A stretch of DNA of 64,000 nucleotides, from assembly GCA_021014945.1 (NCBI GenBank), contig MU266418.1:38667-102666 (forward strand), read 5' to 3'. Numbering within the stretch: the stretch's first letter is position 1; every line of letters begins with the position of its first letter. Shown piece by piece: positions 23,501 through 38,592 of this stretch. The position numbers were made by a program, and so were the translations under genes. The notes under the pieces were generated by a model. That model worked only from the letters and a program-made list of their open reading frames with translations. It ran no database searches and was not told where the DNA came from. This stretch comes from Leucogyrophana mollusca. Lineage: Eukaryota > Basidiomycota > Agaricomycetes > Boletales.

Positions 23501-23656
23501 CGTTTGTCTTATCTGCTCCTAGGATCGTAGCCGGGCTGTTTCTACTGGCTGTCCCTGTGACACAGTGGAAGGGAAGGCGGTTCCGGGTAAGTCCTGGTCC
23601 ATTCGTCGCGCTATCTACGCTGTAATATCTGTTTGTAGGAGCTGTACTCTCTGTGA
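20577..23656 (+). CDS. MFS drug/H+ antiporter-type transporter, copy 2
   Basis: Tandem paralogue of the preceding gene, with the same exon-intron layout and the same motifs: MRRYGRLPVLFWSQ, TDIFPFHLQARKLN, FMEETMYDRTVKP, GSPPPVGFGFSQFAI, NDCFPKRQGEVSALLNLARTLGG, ending QWKGRRFRELYSL. About 535 residues, predicted plasma membrane or vacuole. All introns have usable ends. The intron between ATFTA and MRCLTAFFG is 324 nt instead of about 50 because it contains a 269-bp MITE; removing element and target duplication leaves 52 nt. The open frame is not affected. Confidence 0.9.
21492..21760. mobile_element. CACTA-type MITE, 269 bp, in an MFS intron
   Basis: Both ends begin CACTGCAGGCAAAA when read inwards (14 identical bases), and similarity continues for nearly 40 bp with a few mismatches through a CAGAACATGG block. 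A 3-bp direct duplication AGA flanks it (21489-21491 and 21761-21763). CACTG ends plus 3-bp duplication are the hallmarks of CACTA/EnSpm elements. The interior repeats the subterminal motif AGAACAT/ATGTTCT several times in both orientations and has no coding capacity, so it is non-autonomous. Confidence 0.88.
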
Positions 23657-23999
23657 ACTGTGAAGCTATCGCGATCGCTTTCCGGCGCGAAACCGGACAG
23701 GAACGATACCGGACGATACCGGCAGACGCCACGGCCCCGGTTCACGCAGCGTTAGTAATTGTTTAGTGTAGGCTACGTCTCAGGCAATTCCCAGCGGGCC
23801 TTGTGGCTTAAGTACTTAAGTGTCCCACAGACACCTTTAGAAAGACCTTGGACATCATAACCCTAACCCTAAAAACAATGAGCAAAAGTGCGAAAGATTG
23901 GTGGCTTCGGATCAGTTTTGATTTGTAGAGGCTTTGGCAAACTTCAAGTTCAACTGAACCAGTCTTCCAGCAGAGTCAACATACGGACCAAACGCTTCC
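23657..23999. other. intergenic, short telomere-like motif
   Basis: No gene. At 23857-23874 there are two copies of the CCCTAA telomere unit, too few to mean a chromosome end. The remainder is the 3' UTR of the second MFS gene and the promoter of the methyltransferase gene. Confidence 0.4.
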
Positions 24000-27000
<3,001 letters not shown>

Positions 27001-27145
27001 ATCCTATTCTGAAGTCTAGAAACTATTATAGACGATGAGAAATAACATACACGAAAGCCGGAGAAAGCAAACAGTACTAGCATACGAAAGCAAATGGCGC
27101 TAACATCCGAAGATAAAGTAGCGCGCTTACGAGAACAAATGGTGA

Positions 27146-30100
27146 TCAGAGGGAAGCTATCATCGATTGCACCCACGGATTACTTTCTATCCGCGGCCGA
27201 AATTCGTCAACACACCGTCTGAGATCCTCGAGTTGTGCCTCTGGAGATCGATCCTCCATAACGACGTCTCCATCATTGTTGTCGGGAGAACCTGCCCACT
27301 TTTTCAGCAACTGCTCCACCATCTGGACTCCTTCCTCTATCATCTCGTCGGGATGTTCTGGCTCCGGTTGGGTTGCTGGGTGAACTCGATTGTTTGTGCG
27401 ATTCAGATCTTTGACGAATAAGTAGCTTACCGATGGCGAAATCTTCTAGTTCATCTGCTCTACGTCTCGCAAGCTTTGGGGACAGATGGGTTTTAGTGAT
27501 ATGTCATATTTTAGGAGGGATGGGCTACCTTGACAACATTTTCGGGGAAGTTCGCCAACTGTGCGACGTGAATACCAAAGCTCTGGTCAGAGACACCTGT
27601 GCAGAAACTGGAGGTCAAATCGGTGCTTTAACGATGACCTGGACACGTACCGGGCTGAACTTTGTATAAGAGCGTGATGTCACGATCCTGAGGTGCGGAA
27701 GCATCGTCTCGGTTAACGTGCGCTACGACGTGTAGATTCTTGACGTGGGGGAGCTCTTGATCAAGCGCCGTAAGTTCGTGGAAATGGGTCGCAAACAAGC
27801 AGAAGGCGTGTATTTGCGATGCAATGTGTCTATGAGATTTTCAGGAGCTGGGGATGCGGTATAGTCATTGGCACCTACTCGGAAATTGCCCATGCTAGCC
27901 CGAACCCATCGTACGTCGAGGTCCCTGCACCCTCTCAGGTCAATGACATTTTGACTGCATCTTTTGAGGACTTACCTCGCCCCAGTTCATCGATGATGAT
28001 AAGCGAGTCCTTCGTAGCAGACTGTAACGATAATGGTTCAGCCAGGGCGCGTGGAATCATGAACGACGTTTACCCGAAGTATCGATGCAGTTTCTAGCAT
28101 CTCAGCCATGAAGGTTGAGACCCCTTTGAGTTGACTATCCCCAGCACCCACACGACATAACACAGAATCAAAGATTGGCAAGGTAGCTTCGGAGCAGGGC
28201 ACAAAGCAGCCTATTTGAGCCATGAGCGCAATAACGCCCACCTTAATACGCATTAAAACTGAGTAGTAATCTTCTATGAGGACAACACACTGACTGACCT
28301 GTCGAATATAAGTGCTTTTGCCACCCATATTTGGTCCCGCTATAGTGTTAAGTGAGTTCTGCCACCATTCTGCGCATGAGGCACGCTCCCACTTACTTAT
28401 GATCTGGAATTCTCCCTCGCCTACGAAGAGCGCTGGTGAGTAGAAGCATTTGCGCGAACTACCAGGAGAATCATACTCTTGATCATTTCTACATCGTTTG
28501 GAATAAAGCTGATATCGTCCTGGACTTCGAGACATGGGTGCCGGGCTTCCTTCAAGATGAGACTACTGGTGCCTATGGTGAGGTTTAGCTTGGGGGTCGT
28601 GAATGTTCGCCAATGTCCATACCCTTTTCCAGTACGGTCGGCTTCACATACGACTCTGGTGCATTAACCGACACATGAGCAAAGCTGGGCGCGATGTAAG
28701 TCAGAATCATGTAGGGCAGGTATTCGCGACTTATTGTACCTCAATATGACATCGAGGTGAGCGAGAACGTGGTCAAGAGACTCCAGTACGGGAGCATATG
28801 TTGCTATAATGTACGCGTCAACCAAATATATAATGCTGTGGGAGAACGTGGAGGGCGGTCTCACATGCGATGCTTACTACTTCCTTGACGAGACCACTTT
28901 GCGCCCGCGAATATTCGTCCGTGATCTCCTGGTACTCGGCGGCGAGTTCCTTCAGTGATTTGGTCGTGAAGTAAACTCCACTTTTCACCGTTCCTAGTTC
29001 GATGTATTTTTTGCTGCGATGAATTACTTTTGCATCCTGGCGGTTGCGGGGGGGTGTGAGTCAGGAGTTTATGGGGCATAAGACGACTTACGTTCTTGGT
29101 GAGCCTGAAGCAGTAACCGTAGCTCTGCGAGTTCTCGAGATGCAGCTTCTTGTCAAGTTCCATTCCTAGATCCTTGCCTGCAGAGCGATGTTCTTCATCT
29201 AATGCGTCTCTGATCTGTTAATAATTTGTTGAGCGTTTTGTGAAACAAAGAATTGGGAAACACAACTTCTATGAGCTTATTAGCAAGCGCTTGCAAACGA
29301 GGGTCGTAGTCGGGCTTGATGGCATAGTTGTGTCTGTCAAGCTCATCGAGATCCAGGGTTTGTTCAACCATTTCAGCGTACTTCGCTAAGTTGTCGTTAA
29401 ATTCCTGGACAAAATCGTAAGCGCACAATCAAGACAAGCTCGTAGTACATACCCGAAATTGGCGGATGTATTGATCTTCAAGAAGGCTCTTGTATTCCTC
29501 ATTTTCGATCTCAAGTCCTTCAAGAGTTTCAAGTAAGCCTGGGATCTGGTAGATTGTTAGCATGAAACTACACTTGCTCGAAGAAGCAAACCTTTAAAAC
29601 GACTTGATATACGCGCACAACATCCTCAAGAGAAGCTACAGACTTCTTGAAGCGTTTGCTGAGGCGATGCATGTCGGGCATTAGCTTGAGAAAATCATCC
29701 TGCGGCACGGGTGTTCATTCGTCTTAACGCAGTATATCCAGTCCGGGACACATACCTGGAGGGTTCGGCGTGCCGTCCCATCATCAACGAAGATCTCTAC
29801 GAGATTTTGCCTGGTATCTGCAAGCAAAATATGATTGAGACGTCTGTAAACAGTAAGATAATCGCAAAATTGTTCACTCACGGATGCCGTGCAGATTAAC
29901 TAGCGGCTGTTTGAGCCATGTACCGAGCAGTCTAGTACCTTGAGCAGTTTTGCACTTATTCAAGAGTCCTAGCAGCGTCGCATTCTTGTTGATGCTTCCC
30001 TGGGAGACAATTAGATGCATAAAATGAAGGAGACGAACAGCAAGGCTCACGGCGCTCCCGGGGGTGTCTATGAGATTCAGAGCTCGAAGGGCGCTCGCAT

Positions 30101-31345
30101 CTAATCTCATGTACTGTGAGAGATCATGGGTTCGTATTTGGTATGCCCCGTGATTCGAGAGGTCAGACATTAGAGAAAGGTAGCCAACAAGAGCAGAAAG
30201 GGCGGATGGAGCTGTAGGAAGTGACAGTTGCGCTAAAAAGGCGTACAACGCTCAACCCAGGTTAGCGTGCATGAGAAGTTAGCCCATACGCACGCAGTCT
30301 AGAGGGAGCAGCAGCGGCTTCTGAGAGGGTTTCATCTGATGCGACGAGCTTCATTATGTCGTCCTCGATGTGCTTCACGGTAAATTCGCCTGATGACTGT
30401 CAATACCGGAGACTCCAGCGAAATGCAAGCACGCACTAGGCTTCCTTTCCGTAACAACGACCCCACACCGTTCGAGGACCGCTTTGAGCTTGTTCAGGTC
30501 AATATCACGATCGGTTGTTCCTGAGGCAGTTCCGGTGGGTATGATGGCTTCCTTAACTGAAAGTTGAATGATGAGGGACTACATTGATAAAGTAAGACGC
30601 GGGGGTTATCATGAATAGGGACAACATGGGTTCAACGACCCACTTCTGTGTTCGAAAAGAGATCATTATCCGCGAAGTCAGCAACGCCTAATTGCCGAAC
30701 ACTAGTATCCGCGAAGGCAACACCGATTGTTTTCGTTTTTGCTTTGTCTGTGGCCGCAGAAGACGCGATTTTAATCGCCATGACAATGGGAGCAGACAAG
30801 ACGTCTGAGTTGACGAACAAAAGATCTTCTACTGCTTGAAGATTTCCCGGCGAAGCCTTTAAGAGCGTGCGTGTGTTAGACTGGCTGATTCGAATCAGCG
30901 AAGCGCTGACCTCTTTCTGTAAAACAAATTTGGAGGCTTTTCTGCCTTGACCCGGGGCAGGGATCCATATCTCCACACGCAGCTGCTTCAATGTGAGAGC
31001 TTCGCGAAGGAAAGAATGCGCAAGGCTGCGGCTCAAAGTGACGCTCGGTAAACCTGCAGCTTTCCCGCCCGCCCCGAGGAACTTCAAAACAGAGTTTGTC
31101 CGGAAGACTTGAGAGGCGACATAATGCGCATCAGGTCCATGCACAGAGTAGAAATCTGTTCGGTCAAATAGGCGGACTGTTCCTTTCTCCGGGGACTTCG
31201 CAGGCAGCTTGTGGAAGAATGACACAAACCCTGGATCAGAGGCATGCTCTGCGAAAGGGCGATGAAAAGTGCAGCTCAGGGCAGAACAGTTGACCTCACC
31301 TATTTCATGATCAGCATCTTTTTCTTTTCCATACATAAGCGACAT
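27146..31345 (-). CDS. MSH2: DNA mismatch repair protein MSH2
   Basis: MutS homologue that pairs with MSH6 or MSH3 to recognise mismatches in the nucleus. Starts [15 protein letters not shown], then an intron and [32 protein letters not shown] (mismatch-binding N-domain without the MSH6-type FYE motif, as in MSH2). The core includes [20 protein letters not shown] and [20 protein letters not shown]. The ATPase has Walker [36 protein letters not shown], Walker [10 protein letters not shown], and [16 protein letters not shown]. The C-terminus has the dimerisation helix [14 protein letters not shown] and ends WVQSMIASL. Many introns. It is convergent with the methyltransferase gene, the two stops being only 145 bp apart. 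Confidence 0.95.
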
Positions 31346-31955
31346 CCTGACAGAATGAGATTAGGACACTATGAGGACTCTGCAGTGACTGCAGTCGCGA
31401 CAGAAATATTAATTTCCAAAACGCGTTGGTGGCGTAAAATATCACGTGGCACCAACGCGCTCAGGGACCTATATCGCCGTTTGAAAAACCGGCCGTTCGA
31501 TCGAGGCTTGTGCCTTTCGGAGGCACTGGCCAGCTGCAGCCAGCTGCCTCGTAGGCCGCAGTTCAGCCTAATGAATCTGCCTTCTGTCAGTGTCTTCCCC
31601 AATCTTGCGCCTTTTGGATACCTTCAGGATGGGGAAGTCATGCAAACTCCGGTCTGAGCTACCATGTGATTCCGGAACCGCCTTCGCACCTCTGTACAGG
31701 TGCAGCATTATTCGGTGCATTATCAATCTCTTTTAGTGTCACCTGCAGCTCTGGCCTAGCGAATACAACCCGTAGCCTGCTTTCCGGTTTGACCGGGGTA
31801 CTTCCCTTCACAGTCATTCAACTCAATCACTCGTCTCTCTTTTCCGATGAAAGCCGGATCTTCGAATGTCCCTTATCGATGCAAACCCTTTCGGGAATAA
31901 TCACAAGAATGGACGGTTTGCACATCGCGCCCTGCATCCCTTGCTTCCTGCGAGC
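31346..31955. other. divergent promoter, MSH2 and GMC oxidoreductase
   Basis: About 0.6 kb between two divergent starts. Apart from the MCB-like box I see no gene. The open frames in it have no motif. Confidence 0.45.
31421..31426. promoter_or_regulatory. MCB-like ACGCGT box upstream of MSH2
   Basis: ACGCGT lies 76 bp upstream of the MSH2 start; a related ACGCGC occurs about 30 bp further out. In yeasts ACGCGT binds MBF and drives G1/S expression of DNA replication and repair genes, including MSH2. Function here is inferred from position and motif. Confidence 0.45.
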
Positions 31956-34900
31956 ATGACTGAGAACAATACTGCGAAAATCCAGGACGTCGCCAACAAG
32001 ACCTTTGATATCGTGATCATCGGTTTGTCTTATTAGCAGTTGTAAACCATAAATTCGCGAGGACTAACGCGAGTCTAATAATAAATAGGTGGAGGTGTAA
32101 GTTCACACCTTGTGCATGACAAATTATCTTACAGATTGCTGTTATCTCGTAGACTGCTGGTCTATGCCTGGCAGCTCGTCTCACTGAAGATCCTAGGCTC
32201 TCCGTCCTGGTGCTGGAAGCTGGAAATGCCAACTTCAACGACCCTGCTTTATGTTTGTTGCAGTGGATTCGTCTTTGCTGTCTGAGGGCTCACCCTAACA
32301 CTAGTACTACCTGCGCAATACGGCCACCATTTTGGCGAGGATGCCTATGACTGGCAGTTTAAAACGGTGCGTCTTTATCCGTTCGTTCCATCTTCTGCGC
32401 ATTAACATCCCAGCGATGACAGACACCCCAAGAGTTCTGCGGTGGTAAGGAATTTAGTTGGAGCAGGTAACAACGGCCGCACCTTTGTTAGTCAGCTCAC
32501 CGAGTATCGCGCTACTAGGGGCAAGGGTTTGGGAGGAAGCTCTAGTATCAACTTCCTTTGCTGGACGAAACCCCCCCGGTCCGATGTAGATGGTATTGTC
32601 GGACAGTTTCTGGTAGTTGTGCTTTTCTAACTGTTCACCGAAGACTTAGAACGGCTGGGCAATCCGGGGTGGAATTGGGAGCGGTTCCAGAGGGCTTTGT
32701 ACAAACTCGAAGGGTGCGGCAGGCGGAATCATTAATTGTTGACTTCTTGAATGTCGGCCACAGCTTCCAGCCGCCTACGCCCAAGTCGTTTGCAGCCCAT
32801 GGGTTGAATTTCGATGACTGGACCATTGGAAAAGACGGCAAGTCTGTTGAATTATTGATAGCGCACAACGTCTCATTTTTGTAGGTCCGATGAAGCTCTC
32901 CCATCCGGCTACGGTTTCTCGACCGGAACTTAATGGTTTTCAGGTGGGTGGTCTCCATCTCTAAATTTGGTTTTGACACGAGTGCCAGTCTATAGACATG
33001 GATCAACATGGGCATCCCTCGCGCCCCTGCCCCGGTGGGTGCCCGTATACTCATGCTGGTTTGAGCTCTAATTAACTTGCGAATGTTTGCAGATGAGTGG
33101 TAATGTTAGTTTGATGCCCTTGCTGACAATATCAAGACCTTCACCTCGAGTATGACACTAGCCCAGGGGAGCGTTTTTCGCACCCAAAACTCTCGACCCC
33201 TTGACGTATACTCGGAACTACGCAGCCAACGTAAACCAAGCGTCACATCATATCATGAACGTGACTCACTGTGAGGTCTTAGGTTTTCTACATGGCAAAT
33301 GCTCAGCGCGAGAACTTGCATGTCTTAACTGCGGCACACGGCAGTAAGATTGTTACCCGCTCAGAAGACGGTGAATTGCATGCGACTGGCGTTGAATTTT
33401 TGCACGAGGGGAAAGTACAAGTTGTTCACGCTGGCAAAGAAGTGATCTTGTGTGCAGGGTATCCGGAATCACTACATGTCCTAAAGCGCTGATCCCGACA
33501 TCACGGTCTTTTGACAGAGCACTGAAATCTCCTCAGATTCTTGAGCTTTCTGGGATCGGTCGAAGGCATGTGCTTGAGAGCCTGAACGTTCCTGTCAAAT
33601 TGGACCTTCCGGGTGTTGGCGAAAATGTACAAGAGCATATGTTTTGCGGAATCACTTACGGTACGTTTCCAGTCCCCTAAACGAAGATGTAACAAATTGA
33701 ATTCCTTGTGCCTAGAACTTGCCGATAGCGTTGAAGATTTCACTCTCGACGTTCTCCGGAACCCCGAAATGCGAGCGGAGCACGTGAAACTTCTGTAAAC
33801 GCTAACTTGGTAATTTTACAAACATCATGACTGACCAACCGGCGTAGTGCAAGCCTGGAAGGGGCATTCACCATGGGCATCTCGGCATTTGCTTTTGTCC
33901 CTCTGGAGACTATATCCGACCGCGCCGAGGACATTATCAAAGCTGCCAGAGAGAGAGTCGAGAAATGTCGACCATCATATCCTCCCGGGTTATCTGACCT
34001 GTACGACATGCAACTCGAGCGTCTAAAGAATAAGGCTGCCTCCTGCGAGATCATCTTGTTCCCTGGTTTCCTCACCTTCCCTCGTACGTTGTACCACACC
34101 TGAGTGTTATCATTGACCATACCGGCATGTAGACCCGCCAGAGCCCGGAAAGAAGTATTTCACTGTTTTGTTTGCGCTGAACCACACCTTCTCAAGAGGC
34201 ACTATTGTAAGCGAATGCATCCTGCAAGTGACTAATGCCAACTTTGTTCTAGCACGCGGTTTCCACCGATCCCGTCATGCAGCCTGCATGCGATCCGCAC
34301 TACTTCGAGGAAGATATTGGTATGTCATCACTACCGCGCCTTACACTGGACTAAGCGAGGACTCTAGATCTTCAGACATTTATCGAATTGGCCAAGTTTT
34401 CTCGGAGGATGGCCCACATAGCGCCATTCAGCGAAATCCTAGGTCCGACTGCGCGATTTGGCATCGATGTGGGTAACGATGTTAACTAGGCAATAGCTCA
34501 ACCGGTGAAAGAAGTAAACCCTGGCCCAGAAGTCGCCACTGATGCTCAAATCGGCGGTAAGTTGGCTGCACATCACTACTTTACTGGTGATAATATAGGC
34601 CCAATGTGCAGAACACCTGAAGCGATACTGCGGTACAACGTACCGTGAGCGGCGGTCTTTGAGCTAAGCTACTGTTCTGTGTTGACTTGATCATCTAGAC
34701 ACTGTTGGCAGCTTGTCAATGCTTCCCTTGGACAAAGGCGGCGTTGTGGATAATAACCTCAAGGTTTATCCTACTTTTGTCCACGGCACAAAGCGCTCAG
34801 ATCATGTTGTGCAGGTTTATGGGACATCAAACATCCGTGTCGTTGATCTATCGGTGGTGCCCCTGCATATTGCGACTCACCCCATGAGTAAGTGGACCCC

Positions 34901-35057
34901 TTTCCTAATGACCCCGCGTTAACACTTGGATAGCAATGGCCTATGCAATCGCGGAACAAGGTGCGGCACCCTATAACCTCTGACATTATTTTACTCAATA
35001 GATCCTTATTCAGCCGCAGACATCATCAGAGGCCAGCTCTTCACGGACCATGCTTAA
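31956..35057 (+). CDS. GMC oxidoreductase (FAD-dependent)
   Basis: Glucose-methanol-choline family flavoenzyme, roughly 600 residues. MTENNTAKIQDVANKTFDIVIIG leads by two short introns into the FAD-binding GGGTAGLCLAARLTEDP. Later come RGKGLGGSSSINFLCWTKPP (GMC signature 1), GPMKLSHPATVSRPELNGFQ, INMGIPRAPAP, SGNPRGAFFAPKTLDPLTYTRNYAAN, and SPQILELSGIGR (signature 2). The C-terminal pair of active-site His appears in TYHTVGSLSMLP and LHIATHPM. It ends QLFTDHA-stop. There is no signal peptide, so it is probably intracellular, unlike secreted aryl-alcohol oxidases. About 20 introns, one of them GC-AG (32838-32884). Every join I tested keeps frame, so it looks functional. Substrate unknown. Confidence 0.9.
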
Positions 35058-35395
35058 GTGTTGAAAATTGTTCGAGGGCCTTTGGGCCCATGTGAGATTA
35101 TTACTGAGAAGATTTTGGTGAAAGTATGTATGTACTGTATGAGGTTGTGTATGATATGACATAGACAAGGAGACGTCGCGTTGTCCGCATCAAGCCGGCA
35201 AAGTCCATCGAGGCGTTGTTGATTTTGATGAGGCCGCTCCACTCAAGATGCGATCATGCGCGGTTGTGAAGCCATCAGTATAAATATAGCTACTAGTTCT
35301 TTTCTTAGTTCCTGTTACCGAGTTATGAGCAAAGTCTTTCCCACCTTCTCCGTCCTCACTTCAAGTTTACAGTCTCCTTACTCTTCCTTATAATC

Positions 35396-36903
35396 ATGTC
35401 TCTACTCACCCTCGTCTCTCTTTTACTGTTCTCCACGTCCGCTACTGTCCTCGCGTCGCCCTGCGTTGCTTTCGACATCAACTGGAACCTCCTTGCATTC
35501 GACCTCGACGGTAAAGATTACAATGCGGGCACACAGGACACCTGGACCGGCAGTGAGTATTTTGTAGACTGGTTTTGAGGTACTACTTGCTCACCTGCTC
35601 ATTTTCAGGCGGCAAAGCCACCGACATCACAACCTCAGGTCGACCGTATGTAGCTATGCAGCCGTCCTTGCGTTTTCCGACTTGTATTGACACGTGCTTG
35701 AAGACCATTCGATGGGTCGAACACCACTTGCTATCTATCACAAGTATGGGTTCTACAATTCATGCCGAAATCGCGTTAACATTTGTTGTAGTACACAAAC
35801 GCAATCTATGTCATGGGTGCCGACTCGCAGGAGCCTGCATCAGTCTACATCTATGATGCTGGTGCGAAATCGTGGTCCACACAGGCTGTGACCGCTGGCT
35901 CCTTCGACCCGTCTTCCTTCGACGCTATTCTGGACCACGACACCAACGTTTTCTGTTTGTTTGTCTCTGCTTATTTCATTGCTCCATGTTAACCTCAGTT
36001 TCACGAAACTAAGATGCCCTGTCCAACGGCAACCTGTTTTCTTTGGATATGGGTCTTCTCAAGGCTGCTAACAGCACACCATTGGCATGGGTGAATGCGG
36101 AACAGGCGCCTTACCCTGCCAACTACCAGCCTGTGATGGCGTTGGCGCAGAATCACATTCATTTCCTTGACGTGCCGGGTGTCGCAGCTGGATCCGCCGA
36201 CATTTTTGTCATTCACTGTGAGCCACGTTATTTTGATGTCCGACCTTGGTCTAATATATTGGATTTGTAGACTCATACTTCCAACCCGTACCTCAGCCCT
36301 TCCCCCTTCCCAATGGTAGCGCTATTCCTGCCACTTACGGTCAGGCAACATCATTCTTCCAAGAGAGCGGTGTAAGTAGTCGTGCCTGTAGTTGTGCATC
36401 TCTCAGCTGTTGATTATTTGACTGGTTGCAGGTTCAACAGGAGTTTGCATTCATTCCCCAAGACTCGTCTGCCGTCTACGTCGTCAATGTCGAGGTTAGT
36501 ACCACTCCCTTATCTACCCGGCATTTCATTTAGGCTTCACTACAGACAAACACCACCCAAATGCTCGCCGGGCCCACCACTAAAGATCCCAAAGCCACCT
36601 ACTTCGCGGGCATCACGTCGTTGGTGCAGTTGGACAGCGCAGGCGGCGTATCGTTCCTTCCGTACCAAGAAGGCAATGTCAGCGTAAACAGCGCAGCGTC
36701 GTGGTCTACGGTCAGCTTGCTGGCTGCTGTAGCGCCCCCCTCTTCGTCTCCCAACAACTCCACGAGCCCATCTGGATCTAGCGGGGGCAATTCGACTGGT
36801 TCTGGCTCGTCGGGCAACACTGGTGGCGCTCCGTCAAGCAGCACTGTTCACTGGAGCCTGCTGGCTATTCTGGCGGCTGCAGCTATTGTAGCATCACTTT
36901 GAG
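35396..36903 (+). CDS. secreted GPI-type protein, kelch-like repeats possible
   Basis: Starts MSLLTLVSLLLFSTSATVLAS, a clear signal peptide with cleavage near LAS-PC. The mature part is rich in aromatic residues and Gly turns (INWNLLAFDLDGKDYN, YTNAIYVMGADSQEP, YDAGAKSWSTQAV, HDTNVFYALSNGNLFSLD), which suggests beta-propeller blades. The C-terminus is a Ser/Gly/Asn linker (NSTSPSGSSGGNSTGSG) then a hydrophobic tail HWSLLAILAAAAIVASL without following charges, as in GPI-anchored proteins. About seven exons. No catalytic motif seen. Likely a cell-wall or surface protein; function unknown. Confidence 0.8.
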
Positions 36904-37470
36904 TCAAAGGTCGTGGGTAGTTTGTTGGTCTCTTTGATATGGGATACATGGACCGATCACCGGATCTATTATTGTTTGTTTGCTACGGACACTCACTAAG
37001 TACTTTGCATCCATACACTTTGGAGAGATACTCACGTATATGATTGTGGTCGTTTTTCTCTGTTTTGGCAAACTTTCGGTGACGATTGAATATATGTCAC
37101 TTGCTAGCGAATCTGGCGACATTTTGTAGGGAAATAGCAACTTGATTTTTGCTGACTTTATGCCGTCTTGTGTGATGGTGGGGTTGGCCACTGCAGAGCT
37201 GCCAAAGACGAAGTTACTTCTGCCGGAAAACTCCCGCGATAGCGAATCCTCGCAGCAGAAGGTTGTCCGTTGATCAAGACCATCCCAACGGCGGACGCGT
37301 TCAAATTCCAGTCTGACCGCTTCTTTCAGTAGTACGTGGTATGTGCCAATGCCACTATCAATCTGACTCCATCATCTGACCTGTGAATAGGCCCACCCGT
37401 ATCCCAACTGAACGTCGGTTCGAGTGCCAGTCGTGAATCGTTCTCTGGTTTCAAGTATAGGCTTATACCG
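36904..37470. other. intergenic region
   Basis: Nothing supported. It holds the 3' UTR of the secreted protein gene and the promoter of the next. Confidence 0.4.
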
Positions 37471-38073
37471 ATGTCTACCAAGGAGGATTTTACTATGTCA
37501 TCATTGTCCCTTAACTCCAACGAGGACTGGGATCGCTCGGAGAGCGACATTCAGGCGCATTTGTCCCTAGGGACCGCGACAACTACAACGCCGCGGAATT
37601 CGGTGGTGTTCCCCGCAGATGGTGCGCAAGAAACACCCAGCCGGGGAGGGAGCATCTCTGGGAAAGGAGGGCGGTCATTAAGTGAATTATTGAGGTTGCA
37701 TGCGGAAGAGGGCACGGATGTTAACTTTAACGCTGAGGAGGCCTCACGGGTGGCGGATGTACTCAATCAGTGGGTGCGTAGCTCAGATGCTTCCTACGGT
37801 GTTGAATGGTGTCATCTTCGCGGCGCCATTCCATTTCAAGGGTCGCCCGTAACTGTTATATGAGACTGACGAACAAATATTATCCAGATAAATTCCTCGA
37901 CCTCGCCGTATGAAGGGGAGGATGACTTCTTTACGCGCTCACAAGATGACTCGTCGCTACGGTCGAAACGATCTCCCTCCGCTACCGCTGATCTTAATGG
38001 GCGACCCCGTGGGCAAAGCGAAAGCATTGTCAGCCCTCGCCTTCCCAGCTCGGCGGACAGTTCCCTCTCATGA
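37471..38073 (+). CDS. unrecognised small Ser-rich protein
   Basis: Two exons. The first reads MSTKEDFTMSSLSLNSNEDWD and includes a Ser/Gly patch and a likely helix, RSLSELLRLHAEEGTD...ASRVADVLNQW. A GT-AG intron (donor GTGCGTAG) joins it to INSSTSPYEGEDDFFTRSQDD and a Ser/Pro-rich end. About 170 residues, hydrophilic with no membrane or signal sequence. The helix-rich middle is the only part that looks folded. I do not recognise the family. Confidence 0.6.
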
Positions 38074-38592
38074 CACGTATCACGCTTGTCCTTTGCATCT
38101 CATGCTCCGATCTTACCTCCCATTTGGCTTTTTTCAGTCTCGCTGCAGCTGGTTGATGCCTTTTATTACGACAGAGATGATTTATGTGATGACACTAATG
38201 TCCTTTTATGACATTATCCAACCCTACTTGATTGCTTCATTGCCGCTCGTCCCGCGGTATTCATTTAAATTAGACTCATCGTGCCCGCCAACTGGTACTC
38301 ACTCTGGGGCAAGCTGGTGTAAAGAATGAACAACTGTCTTCATTCTCTACTTTGGTCTGCTTACGAAAGACCAAGTCAGTGTGCCAAACGCGACAACATA
38401 GTCACGAACCACGTGATCGTTATATTGGTCACGTGGGAATGCCAAACAGCGTGTTGTGGCTTGGACCAAGGCCGGACAAGTTTCAGTTGTTGTACTCCCA
38501 AGGGACCAGGGCCGACGTCCAACGCACGCACATAGCGAATACTGCGCATGTAGTGCTAACTACAAGATACGCACTTAACAAATTCAACCCCA
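38074..38592. other. promoter region with two CACGTG boxes
   Basis: No gene. Two perfect CACGTG palindromes (38410-38415 and 38430-38435), 20 bp apart, lie about 160-180 bp upstream of the next start. They may bind a bHLH factor; this is inference. Confidence 0.4.

Noticed and set aside
23857..23874. Chromosome end or telomere
   Set aside because: Only two CCCTAA units, with ordinary genes on both sides.
31956..35057. GMC oxidoreductase as a pseudogene
   Set aside because: Stops and frame changes fall in introns; one needs a GC-AG intron and others a downstream AG, after which all family blocks are in frame.
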